From Camellia lanceoleosa (lineage: Eukaryota > Streptophyta > Magnoliopsida > Ericales > Theaceae): a DNA stretch of 64,000 bases. The stretch's first letter is position 1, and the number at the start of each line of letters is the position of its first letter. This document shows, piece by piece, positions 37,506 through 47,262 of the stretch. The notes beneath the pieces were generated by a model. That model was not told the DNA's origin. It worked only from the letters and a program-made list of their open reading frames with translations, and did not search any database. Position numbers and translations under genes: made by a program. The stretch is taken from the NCBI GenBank assembly GCA_025200525.1, contig CM045758.1, positions 168,418,261-168,482,260 on the forward strand. Reading direction: 5' to 3'.

Positions 37506-37769
37506 TTTGAGGTTTTTCCTTTTTTGTCGCTTGTACTCTTGTACCTTCTTGTTTTTTAGACAATGTAAGCTCTGCATATGGGCGATGTGCCTCTTTGTTC
37601 TTGAATGTCTAATTTAACTTTCCTTCTTTGAATGCTTGTGCCTTTGTCTTTTTTTGACTACCTTTGCATGATTCTATACTTAGAATATTTTGCGTACCTT
37701 TCATTTTGTGCCTCCTTTGTGCAATCTTCTCGGGGTTACATACCTCGGGTATAATAACTACTGAGCTTT

Positions 37770-38810
37770 ACTTGACAAGAATCTTGACACAAACTTTTCA
37801 TAAATTTCAACAAGTGTAAAACATATACTATTCAATGTTAATTTTGCAAACTTTTCATAAGTTTCAACAAGTGTTTTAAACAGTGATCTCGGTCTAACCT
37901 ACTTGTAAATTGCTACAAATTTCAATAAGTGTTTAAACAATAATCTCGGTTTAACAACTTGTAAATTGCTACAAATTTCAACAAGGATTAACATATACTG
38001 TAAACTTTTCTCAAGTTATAACAAGTGCTAAACAATGATTTACTTGTAAATTGCTACAAATTTCTACAAGTGTTTAAACACTATACTTAGCTTTTACTTC
38101 AACCTGTAAATTGCTGCAAATTTCAACAGATGATCATATGTCGGCTTAACATCATCTTGTAAATTGCTACAAATTTCAACAAGTGTTAAGCATCTTCTTG
38201 GTTTAACCAACCTGTAGGTTACCACAAGTGTTTAGGCAATAACCTCAGCTTCACTTCAACTTGTAAATTGCTATAAATTTCAATAAGCGAAGAGAAACAG
38301 TAATCTCGGCTTAACTCCCACTTGTAAATTGCTACAAATTTCAACAAGTGGTAAACTTTGTATCGGTTTGACCAACTTGTAAATTGCTACAAATTTCAAC
38401 AAGTGGTAAACTTTGTATCGGTTTGACCAACTTGTAAATTGCTACAAATTTCAACAAGTGGTAAACTTTGCATTGGTTTGACCAACTTGTAAGTTGCTAC
38501 AAATTTCAACAAGTGGTAAACTTTGCATCGGTTTGACCAACTTGTAAGTTGCTACAAATTTCAACAAGTGGTAAACTTTGTATCGGTTTGACCAACTTGT
38601 AAATTGCTACAAATTTCAACAAGTGGTAAACTTTGCATCGGTTTGACCAACTTGTAAATTGCTACAAATTTTAACAAGTGGTAAACTTTGTATCGGTTTG
38701 ACCAACTTGTAAATTGTTATAAATTTCAACAAGTGGTAAACTTTGTATCGGTTTGACCAACTTGTAAATTACTACAAATTTCAACAAGTGGTAAATAAGG
38801 AATAATCTCG
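37770..38810 (+). repeat. 55-bp tandem array, degenerate then regular
   Basis: Regular part 38318-38795, about nine copies of a 55-bp unit (cttgtaaattgctacaaat, ttcaacaagtggtaaacttt, gtatcggtttgaccaa). Degenerate forerunners of the same unit occupy 37770-38317 and isolated ones occur at 36525-36620. Each unit can pair cttgt with acaag. A single 27-bp-type unit (cttaacttcggttaagc) follows at about 38810, tying the two arrays together. Confidence 0.85.
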
Positions 38811-39413
38811 GCTTAACTTCGGTTAAGCATCTTCTAGGATTCAAGCCGGGGTTTTCAACCCGGCCAGCTTTAGTCTGATCTTGTGTGTTTTCTTTTTATC
38901 CTTTGGAATCTCAGATTTGCTCGCTGTGCTCTGTCTTTTCTCGAACTTAAGCGCCGAGATCTTGTCTGCTGGAATCTTGGATTTGCTCACTTAGGCTGAG
39001 CTCTCGCCTTTTCGGGCCTACTCATCTAAGCCGAGATCATGTCTTCTCGGATTCGGGATCTGGAATGCAGGATCTGCTTACTCAGGTTGAGCTCTTCTAT
39101 ACTTGAATGTTATCTCCTTGGGAGCGCTCATGCCCTCTGTGTTTGCATCCCTCTTGGAAGGGTCTTCGTTCCTCCGTAAGTATCTATCCTTCCATACCTG
39201 GAGGTCATCTTCGTTGTAGTATCCGCTTTGATCTGTTGTCTTTGGTGCGTCACCTTCTTGGCCGGCGTGTTTCACTCCGTGACTCTAGTCACGAGTTTCT
39301 GTGTTGCGGTCATCCCCTTCAACGTCAAGGTCGATAGGTCTCCTACTCTCAACAGAAGTGTTGTCTTCAATCTGATCCTTCTGTCCGTTATTGGCTATCT
39401 ATTCTTCTTTCTT

Positions 39414-39432
39414 TCCCACAGACGGCGCCAAA
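39414..39432 (-). other. Primer-binding-type motif
   Basis: On the minus strand, atttggcgccgtctgtggga directly follows the 5' LTR (right copy). It is the common primer-binding region sequence of many plant Ty3/gypsy elements. This is the main evidence for element orientation. Confidence 0.7.
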
Positions 39433-39433
39433 T

Positions 39434-40012
39434 TGTGTGAGTGATTTTCTGACCACACTGCCAACTTAGTATTTAAATGGAAACCTTGGCGAATAGATGG
39501 CACTTGGTGACTGCAAGAAGAGAAGAATCCCACGGTGGTTCGCCACCCGGGGGTACTCCGACGATCAAGTCAGTACTCAATATCTCTCAAAGATAAATCA
39601 ACTATTCAACTCACAAGCTTGAGTATCAAAAAGCATACCTTAGATCCATGGGGGTGCCTCTCTTTTATAGCCAATACAATCCTAGTCCCAATAGGAGCCT
39701 AGCCCTAATGGACTTAGGATTACTGCTAATCTGGGACTCCGAATGGGATTAGGATAAACTCTCTAAGAGTCTTATCTTTACCCAAACTGAAGTCTTCTCC
39801 CAATCTAGGACTCTTGTCCATATCCAGGTTGAGTTCCCTTTTCATTCTAGGACTCTTGTCCCCTATCCGCTTATCTCGGATTCCGATATCTTCGGAGGTA
39901 ACCTCGGCCTATCCGAGATGACCTCAGCACAACGGCCAAGACACGTGACACCTCGGCTGACTCGTCAGCGTCACCCTGCCACATGTTGGTACTCAGAAAA
40001 TATATCCCCACA
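39434..40012 (-). repeat. 5' LTR (right copy)
   Basis: 579 bp, ending ccccaca immediately before the target duplication gtaac. On the minus strand it begins tgtggggatatattttctga. Confidence 0.8.
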
Positions 40013-40017
40013 GTAAC

Positions 40018-40600
40018 ATTTCTGTTTTTATCTTCTTTTAATAGCGTGATAGTTTTTAATTTATTTTATTGTTTTTGGTTTAATGATAGTTTTTTTAGTT
40101 TTGTGGCATTTTGAACAAGTGTCATTTATATCCGTGCCACGGTGGATACTTACAAGTGTCACTACACCATTATGGCTAAAAACTTTCAACGACATTTTGA
40201 TGTCATGATAGATACTAATTGTGACACTATCAAGCGTCATTAAAAAAAGAGTTAGTGGCACTTCAGTGACACTTGTAAGTGCCATTACACCATCAGGGCT
40301 AAAAACTTTTAGTGACACTTTAATGTCATGGTAGACACTATTCGTGACGCTATCAAGTGCCATTAAAGAAGACTTGCAATCTAAAAAATGTCACGATATG
40401 GATTTTAATGACGCTTGTTATGTCACAATTGACATTTATAACAACTTCAAAAAATGCCACTAAATCCAATTCAATTGTGCCATTAACTGGATATAAGTGC
40501 CATTAGAACTTATTTTGATGACACTTTGCAAAGCCACTATCACTATTACAAAATGTCACTCATATGTTTTTTTCATTGACACTTTTAAAAGCTACAACTA
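40018..40600. repeat. CACTA-like subterminal repeats
   Basis: Many short gtgtca(c)/agtgcca words in both directions, including a longer unit of about 121 bp repeated twice (aagtgtcactacaccatta...gctaaaaactttcaacgaca near 40155 and aagtgccattacaccatca...gctaaaaacttttagtgaca near 40276). Dense degenerate subterminal repeats of this type are characteristic of CACTA elements. No terminus was found; the LARD-like element was inserted beside or into it. 40601-41310 is AT-rich with nothing recognised. Confidence 0.45.
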
Positions 40601-41309
40601 AGCATGCGTGAATGCCTGTAAAAATTGAATCGATTTTATAAACAACTGAATATTAATTGCCACATCCTATATTAATTTGACATACATTCATCCTGTAATA
40701 TTTTCATAATAATAAACAAATATTATCACCATAGGATCATCACATCAAAAACAAAAAAAAAATTCAAACCACAATCAATTATTTATTATTGAAATATAAA
40801 TTTATTTATATTGCAATAAAAATCCCTTGCCAAAATTATAAAATATTCTACCACACTAACAAAAGCAAAAAAAATGTAAAAGAAAATTATTCCAACCATA
40901 AGTTTTGAAAAGCCATAGTGATATCCATTTTCCGGAGAGACAAATTATCAAAATAAAATAAGTTCCCAAATTCTTAACCTCACTTATATAAATATTCTCG
41001 GCTAGCATCCATAACTTGCGAGATCTGCATACAAAAGATAAATATACAAAAGGATCAAAATCAAAAGAGAAGCAGAGCAACTACAACAATGGAATCAGGA
41101 AAAACAAATCAAAAAAGAGTAAAGGATTGTAAGAATAGTTTGTAAATAAATTACTCACCAGTGAGTGGCAATGGTTTTACAAAGCTTGATGAATTCGAAT
41201 TCAACAGTGAACCTATATCGTTGTTTCCATGGTTCCCACCACTGACGCTCCGACCAAGTCTCCAAAAACTAAGTATATATGACATATTTTAACAAAGTAT
41301 ATATGACAT

Positions 41310-42298
41310 TAATAAAAAGAGATATAACTAAAAGATGATGAGAGACTTAGATTCTTCAATAGTTTCAACTAAGAACGCAAAAGCAAAGAGATGATGGAGA
41401 TAAGAGATTGGGTGAAAAAGAAGGCAAAGTAGCTAGAGAGAGAATAATGGCAAGGCTCTCCCATGGATCTCTCACTTTCACTCTCAAGGTTAATAATGGA
41501 GAAGGGAAATGAGTTCTTTCCCAAGAGTTATGTCTCCAAAATCCATTCCTTGTAAAGCTATGAGTGGGTGCTATTTATAGACACCTCATAATGTAGGATG
41601 GAGCCCATGTGCAAGGCACATGGGAAATATTCTCTCTAATCACCTTATTCGAGAAGGTGACCTCTCCGAGGATGAGGAAAATCCTCGAAGAGGAGATCAA
41701 CCTCTCGGCGAACCCTTCTTCTTAGCCGCACCTAACCAATAATCCCCAATCATCCCAAAGGGTCAAGGGTTGTCCCAGAGGACGTCTTACCACAGAAGGG
41801 TCAGGGGTAGTTCAAGAGAACGCCCTACCGCAAATATTGCCGAGTCTCAGGGACCCCCCAGATCTTGCCACCTCGACCCATATATAGGCTAGTTTAATCG
41901 AAGAGTGAATTTATCTCCACTTACTGTCTTCGGGATCGGGTCTTTTGTTTAGACTCCATTATGCCCATGGTTCTGGTGCGTAGATCCCGGATAGCTCCGA
42001 TCCGAGTTCGCAAGTGTTCTAGGACTCATTAATGGAGCGGCTTCTAGATCGTGTTTGAATCTGTTCGAAGCCAAGTACTTCTGATCTCTAGGTTCGTGGA
42101 TCCAAACCCTTTCGAGTCTGAGCCTGAGTAAGTCTCTAAGTTCGTGGATCCAAACTCTTTCGAGGCTTAGAGCAATTCGGCCCGTTTGATGGCGATAAAT
42201 CTGGGCCCACCAATCTTGGATTTGCGATAAATTCGGGTCCACCAACCTTGGACTATTGGGCCTAATTAATTTAGTGGGCTCAAATTAGCTCCTCTTAC
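41310..42298 (-). repeat. LTR-like promoter segment
   Basis: On the minus strand a GC-richer stretch starts tgtgtaagaggagctaattt, contains two short internal duplications (ggatccaaac(c/t)ctttcgag and gataaat(c/t)cggg(c/t)cca) and then a strong core promoter-like tctataaatagcacc at about 41575, followed by a transcribed-looking leader to about 41310. This is the layout of a U3-R-U5 region. No target duplication or partner LTR was found, so it may be a solo LTR or a fragment. Confidence 0.35.
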
Positions 42299-43560
42299 AC
42301 ATGGAAGCCTAAAAGTTTCTCTAAAATATAATTAGGCTTGGTATGTGATAACTTACAAAAGTTAAAAAGTCAAAAAATTACTAAAAAAGTCAAAAAGTCC
42401 ATACTATTTGGGAAAAGCTTGTGGAGAGCCTAGAGGGTAAAATTATTATTTTGCCTTTTGAATTCAATTGCCCAAAAGTCAAAAAGTCAACAAGGGTAGA
42501 ATGGTCATTTTGATTTTACTATAATATTTTATTACACATCTTTTCGTAAAAAGTCAAAAAGTTATCCTAAATATACATATGTTTTTTCTCTACTTTTTTA
42601 GTCAAAAAGTAAAAAAATGTATTTATATAGTACATCCCAAACAATTCCCATAGTTTTTAAATTTTTTTCTTATTTTATGAAGTTTGATACTGCAATCATT
42701 TCATCAATTGATTGTTAGATTAATAAATTTGTTCCAAACTCTTTTTTTTAACTATTGGAGTTGGCTCAATAGTCAAAAATTCTAAATTCATAATTGATCA
42801 TATGATATATTCTTTTTTTGAAATGTATATTATAAAATTTCTCAAGTAGAATATGCTTTGTGAAACACATTTGATTTTGGAGAGGGAACATATACAGTGT
42901 TAAATGGGAGCTATGAGTTAGATGAGTTTGAAGGACAACCTTCCTTGATGCAACACTATAAGAAGGCAAACAGATACTAATTTTTAGAAAAATCCATAAA
43001 GAGTAAAAATTGTAAATATCTAATAAGTTGTAGAAATTGACAAAAGAAAATGCAAAAAAGCCCAAAAATAAGAGGTTGGCAAACAATCACTACCCCAACT
43101 TACTATGAACTTTCTTTTGACACCAAACTACAAACTAGTATTTGATAATGAACAAACAAACTTAGATTAGAAATTGGGTTTTCATATTTATATTAAACTA
43201 ATTAAAAAGATAACTGTTATATATTATCTATTTTTGTCACCATTTTGGCCTCGTTTGGGAATAGACTTTTTAAGTAATTTGTTGACTTTTTGACTAAAAT
43301 ATGATGTAAAAAAAATTAGTATGTTGTGATGAATTTTTGATTTTTTATGAAAAGATGTGTAAAAAATAAAGAGAAAATAGAATATTTGATTTTTTGGTAT
43401 AGATTGTTAGCTTTTTGACCTTTTTAATAATTTTTTGACTTTTAAGCTAAAAAGTGATATTGCAAAGAAGGGTTTTGTATCACCAAGTATTGGGAAAGTC
43501 TACAATGTGCACCTTATAAAAGGGCATATGATATGCACTTATTGTATGGCCCATATCGTG
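42299..43560. repeat. MITE-like tgactttttgac sequences
   Basis: Two related segments, about 42340-42620 and 43252-43470, are rich in aaagtcaaaaagt / actttttgactttt words and resemble the segment at 32590-32815. The intervening AT-rich DNA shows no gene. Confidence 0.4.
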
Positions 43561-43599
43561 CCACATCATAAAAAATGACTTGCTAAACCGGTCATGTAA

Positions 43600-43936
43600 C
43601 AGGTTACAAAAAGAATCATAACTTTTTTCCAAATATCATAACAATACTACAATGAATCATAACAATATCATAATATTCACCAAAGTGTCATAACAAAGAC
43701 ACTATAAATCATAACAATATAATGACAACTCATAACAAATATAGTTATTTCTAATCAATTATCATAACATTTGAATCGTAACATTTTTTATTATGATTCA
43801 CCATGACAAATCATAACTTTTGGTAGTAAAATCATAACTTTTACTAAAATGAATCATAACCACAACTTTTTTCTCTACAATCATAATAAGATTAACAAAA
43901 TGTCATAACTTTTATTAATGAATCATAACCACAATA
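43600..43936 (+). repeat. aatcataac-rich repeat tract
   Basis: The heptamer tcataac or close variants occurs about twenty times in 340 bp at irregular spacing, all on the same strand. The tract stops right at a CACTA-type terminus at 43937. Confidence 0.7.
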
Positions 43937-44095
43937 CACTACAAGAATTTTCACTTTTGGCGGCTAAATTTTTAGTCACCAAAAGTTATTTTTTAGTCGT
44001 CGAAGGGTATTAGCAACTAAATTATTTGGTCGCAATAGTTGTCGTCAAAGAATTGTCGGTAAAGGTAATTAGCGACTAAAATTATTTCAGTCTTC
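43937..44095 (+). mobile_element. CACTA-type left terminus
   Basis: cactacaagaattttcactt is a typical CACTA terminal inverted repeat start, preceded by the trinucleotide ata. It is followed by subterminal repeats such as ggctaaatttttagtcacca, gcaactaaattatttggtcg and gcgactaaaattatttcag. No matching right terminus was seen in the next 15 kb. Host gene fragments begin within 120 bp, so this end may belong to a gene-capturing element. Confidence 0.6.
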
Positions 44096-44214
44096 TATTT
44101 GAATTCACCTACACACTAAATCTAAACATGATTTCGCATTCAAGAATCAATCATGCATGCTTTCTTCGGATGCTTTTGCAAAAGTTAAAAAGAATTCTGG
44201 TTTAATGATCATAC

Positions 44215-45323
44215 CTTGCTGTACCAAGAAGAAGGAGATCCACATCCACTTCCTCATCACCAGTAGCAGATGCAGCCCTCAATCGGCTACCTCTGATATG
44301 AGGGCCTACAACACTACTGCTATTACCGCCTCCACAGGGACCAGAACAAGGCCTTGTGGGTAGTTGGAGATTTCATCCTTTATAGATTCTGATTGGATCA
44401 TATCAACAAAATTTAGTTAAGAGTTTCATGTCCCAATAGATGATGCAATTATATTTGTATAAAGAGGGGAATGGTGATTTCAGATTGGATGAAAGAATCC
44501 AATTATTATGGCTTTGGGTATCCAAAGAAGAAAAAAATATTTGCGTTCAACATTTATGCATAAATCAAACCTAGCATATTGTATGAAAGATCCAAATCCT
44601 TTAAGAACCAGCTATGAAGATCAGGAATCGTGTTTGAATCTTGGATTTGTGAAGGGAAATGAAAAGAGAGATGTAAAAAAAAAAAAAAATTTATATATAT
44701 AAGCAAAAAAACAAAAAAAAAAAAAAAACAGAGGAAAACTCTGAAAACTTGAATAATTGCATTTCCACTACAAGCTATAAGCCTATAAAAAATTTGAGCG
44801 ATAGAAATTTGCAGCATACCATTGATCGTCCTCAGTTTTTGTTTACTTCACAGCACAATAACACAGTGGATAACATATCAATCAAGTTTTGTATGTGTTA
44901 ATTTCCTTGAGGTTTCCACACCTATCTTTTTTCTTTTTACTCCTTGTGACAAGCGACAATATAAAGGCAAACTTCCGTGCAAATTATACAAGCTTATTGG
45001 AGTACCACATTCAAAATTTTATTTATCTATTTTTGTGTCTTTGATGCTTATTACAGTTTCACATTCAGGAAGGTATTTTGTTATTTGACCAACAATCAGG
45101 AAGTTCAAACAGCATCATATTGGAGTACTGAAGAAAATCAGTTGCTGGATATGAATGAAGTTGACCTTCTTCTGCAACAATTCCCAACCCATCTGCTCTT
45201 AAACTTCGATTGTAAGACATAAGAGATCGCAGGTGTTGAGGGGCTCGATAATGAACACCCAACAGAAGGCTGTAATCCATAATGTGTTGTGTTTCTAAAA
45301 ATTTACTGTCAATTTCAATCTGC
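44215..45323 (-). pseudogene. PIP5K gene fragment (two exons)
   Basis: Fragment of a phosphatidylinositol-4-phosphate 5-kinase. Exon 45323-45166 encodes QIEIDSKFLETQHIMDYSLL and then LGVHYRAPQHLRSLMSYN up to GLGIVAEE, part of the kinase catalytic domain. After an intron (gtcaac...ccaatcag) exon 44388-44215 gives ESIKDEISNYPQGLVLVP, then in a shifted frame GPHIRGSRLRAASATGDEEV and LLLLGTAR before another donor. The shift fits one missing base near 44330 (CCTGTGG where CCTCGTGG would give PRGGGN). The splice phases across the intron agree. Neither upstream kinase exons nor the following exon are present, so this is a captured or truncated piece rather than a gene. Confidence 0.85.
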
Positions 45324-45469
45324 CTACATAAGCGTAGTTAAATGAGAATTAGAAGATACAAACAACAGCATATGCATGAAAAGAAAACCAAAGCACATGA
45401 AATATGCATTGCATTTTAAATATGCTCAAAATCATAGTTGAAATATAAGTTTAAAATATGCATGCTAAT

Positions 45470-45665
45470 AACACCTTGGAGCTCTAGGTATAAAATTTTT
45501 GTTTGGTGGAGCTGTAGGTATAAAATCTTCAAGCTTAATTCTAAAACTCATTTGATCAGAATAAATTTTTATTAAGTGTGGAGCTCTAAGTATAAAATGT
45601 TCAAGCTTAATTCAAAAAATCATTTGATCAAAATAAAAAGCTATGGGCAGAGCTCTAAATGTAAA
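45470..45665 (+). repeat. Short duplication, about 105 bp
   Basis: gagctctaggtataaaat-type and ttcaagcttaattc...catttgatcagaataaa-type blocks occur twice in succession, with a third partial copy. It fills the space between the PIP5K and kanadaptin-like fragments. No coding meaning. Confidence 0.55.
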
Positions 45666-45953
45666 TGCAATGACAATTCAGCTCCGCAGAAAAGCTAAAA
45701 ACACAGCATAAAAAATAATTCTCGTCGGTCATCATGATCAACACAATGGGCTGCAGAAAAATTGTGAAATATATACACTCAGCGAACAATAGTTCTAAAC
45801 ACCAAAGTTCACAGCCTAATAACTCTAATGAGTGATAATTGGCATAAAAGCCGATACACCAAAAAACTCATTTTTATACACAGTAACCAAGTAAAACAAC
45901 TAAGCAGCATATAACCCTCCCTTACAGGAATTCCTTCCTCTGATGCCGAGATT

Positions 45954-46350
45954 TCAGTAACCAAAACAATCATTTAGTGAAGTCCGTCCATCGCCTGATT
46001 GTCCTGGATGAAGCATCACAAATATACGATCAGCAACAATAACATTAAAAATAAAAAAATAAATAATAATAAAAACTCACAATAAAGTGATAATCAATAA
46101 ACCAAAGACAGTAGTTCACCTTTAGGAGGCACCCAGGATTCATAATCCATTTTACCGTCAAGAAATGAAGGTCTCCCTGGTCCAAGCACTCTTTTTGGCA
46201 TTTTATCGTCTTCAATGTTATGTCCTGCCTCGTCATCAGCTGCATGGTACCCTCTTTTATGTTTCAATAACAGTGCCACAGCATCTTCTGCCCTGATTTC
46301 ATTTCCAACTGATGAAATTGTCGACTGTTCAGAAGCATTGGTTTCACTGA
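45954..46350 (-). pseudogene. Kanadaptin-like C-terminal fragment (two exons)
   Basis: Exon about 46350-46120 encodes IRAEDAVALLLKHKRGYHAA, then KRVLGPGRPSFLDG and DYESWVPPKG. After a GT-AG intron (46119-46004) the last exon 46003-45954 gives QSGDGRTSLNDCFGY and stops. The split codon joins correctly (G + GA = Gly). I recognise this as the C-terminus of the plant kanadaptin-like (FHA-domain, SLC4A1AP-type) protein; the rest of the gene is absent. The upstream edge abuts an oppositely oriented LURP-one fragment. Family assignment is from memory of the conserved tail and is less certain than the fact that it is a gene fragment. Confidence 0.6.
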
Positions 46351-46535
46351 GCTCAGACCCAAAAGATCTGCTTTTCAGTGTTAAAAAGTCATCACTTATC
46401 CAATTCAAGACCAAATTAGATGTGTTCTTGGCTGCCAATACTAAAGAAGATGTTTATGATTTCAAGGTTAAGGGAAGTTGGCTTGAGAGATCATGTGCCA
46501 TACATCTTGGAAACACTCCAACCATCATTGCCCAG
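46350..46535 (+). pseudogene. LURP-one-related (LOR) gene fragment
   Basis: The plus strand encodes SDPKDLLFSVKKSSLIQFKT then KLDVFLAANTKEDVYDFKVK then GSWLERSCAIHLGNTPTIIA and ends at a donor (gcccag|gtgaat). This is the central beta-barrel region of a LOR15-type protein, a family linked to defence against oomycetes in Arabidopsis. Both the preceding part and the exon that should follow (HKKH...) are missing. The reading frame is intact over the fragment. Confidence 0.8.
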
Positions 46536-47262
46536 GTGAATTTGCCTTAGATCAAACCCATCTAATGCCTTGTTTGGTTGCACAAATTGTTTTATTTTAA
46601 ATTAGTCAGTTGGGGTTACTCAAAACTGATTTCAATCTCCCAAATTTAGATTAAGTAATTCAAGGTTTTTTAAAGAAATAAAACCTACTTATTGTTTATC
46701 AAATGAATATATATTTTTGAGCTGTGTCAGTTTTACAACTAAATCCATCATAAGAACCTATCTGATTAGAAATAAAATGATGATTGAAAGTGAAATTGTT
46801 AGAAAGTGAAATGAAAGAAACGAGAAAAAAGAAAAAATGAAAAAAAAATTGATACTAGAAATGAATTTTTTGCCTACATTTGATTAGGATGAAAAAATTT
46901 CAAGAAAAATGATTTGAAATTTTGGGGTTCTAGTTTGAAAAGTAGGAAGTTGTAAGAAAATTCTTCGATTATACTTAATTGTCTTCATTGAAACTATGGG
47001 CAAATTTGAAAAACATGATAATTGTTCCCCACTTTCCCAGGAAAGAAAATTCCATGCAAATTTTGTGGGAAACCAAAACCTGGGTTTAGAAATTTAAGAT
47101 TGTATGAAATATTTCATTTTTCAACACTTACTTTCAGAATTCTTTTGCTTAGCATACACTAAAAAGTTTGTTTGTTTGTTTCCTGTTCTGTTTCAGAAAT
47201 TTAAGATTGTTTGTTTTCTATTCTCTTTTTTGCTTAGCATACACTAAAAAGTTTGTTTGTTT
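46536..47262. other. Intergenic
   Basis: AT-rich DNA with MITE-like words (ccttgtttggttgcac near 46569). A roughly 80-bp direct duplication (agcatacactaaaaagtttg, at about 47150 and 47235) lies directly before the 162-bp array. No gene. Confidence 0.45.

Larger units (their letters stand above)
34506..40012 (-). mobile_element. Complete non-autonomous LTR retrotransposon (LARD-like)
   Basis: LTRs at 34506-35091 and 39434-40012 (plus-strand start tgtgtgagtg, end ccccaca) are highly similar. Perfect 5-bp duplication gtaac at 34501-34505 and 40013-40017. A primer-binding motif lies next to the right LTR on the minus strand (tttggcgccgtctgtggga), and a purine-rich tract (ctatggggcagt) borders the left LTR on the same strand, so the element reads on the minus strand. 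The 4.3-kb interior has no reverse transcriptase, integrase or protease. It contains a short possible gag-like start (39078-39275), two tandem arrays, and an antisense ORF remnant. Mobility would need enzymes from a partner. The LTRs are more alike than those of the 8-16 kb element, so this insertion is younger. Confidence 0.85.

Noticed and set aside
36985..38810. CRISPR-like array
   Set aside because: Repeats are directly tandem without unique spacers, lie inside an LTR retroelement of a plant, and no cas genes are possible here.
34506..40012. Plus orientation for the LARD-like element
   Set aside because: The primer-binding motif lies next to the right LTR on the minus strand and the purine tract next to the left LTR, and the antisense ORF remnant lies on the plus strand; all three favour minus.
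42766..43086. 106-codon minus-strand ORF
   Set aside because: AT-driven composition with no recognisable motif and no conservation signal visible.
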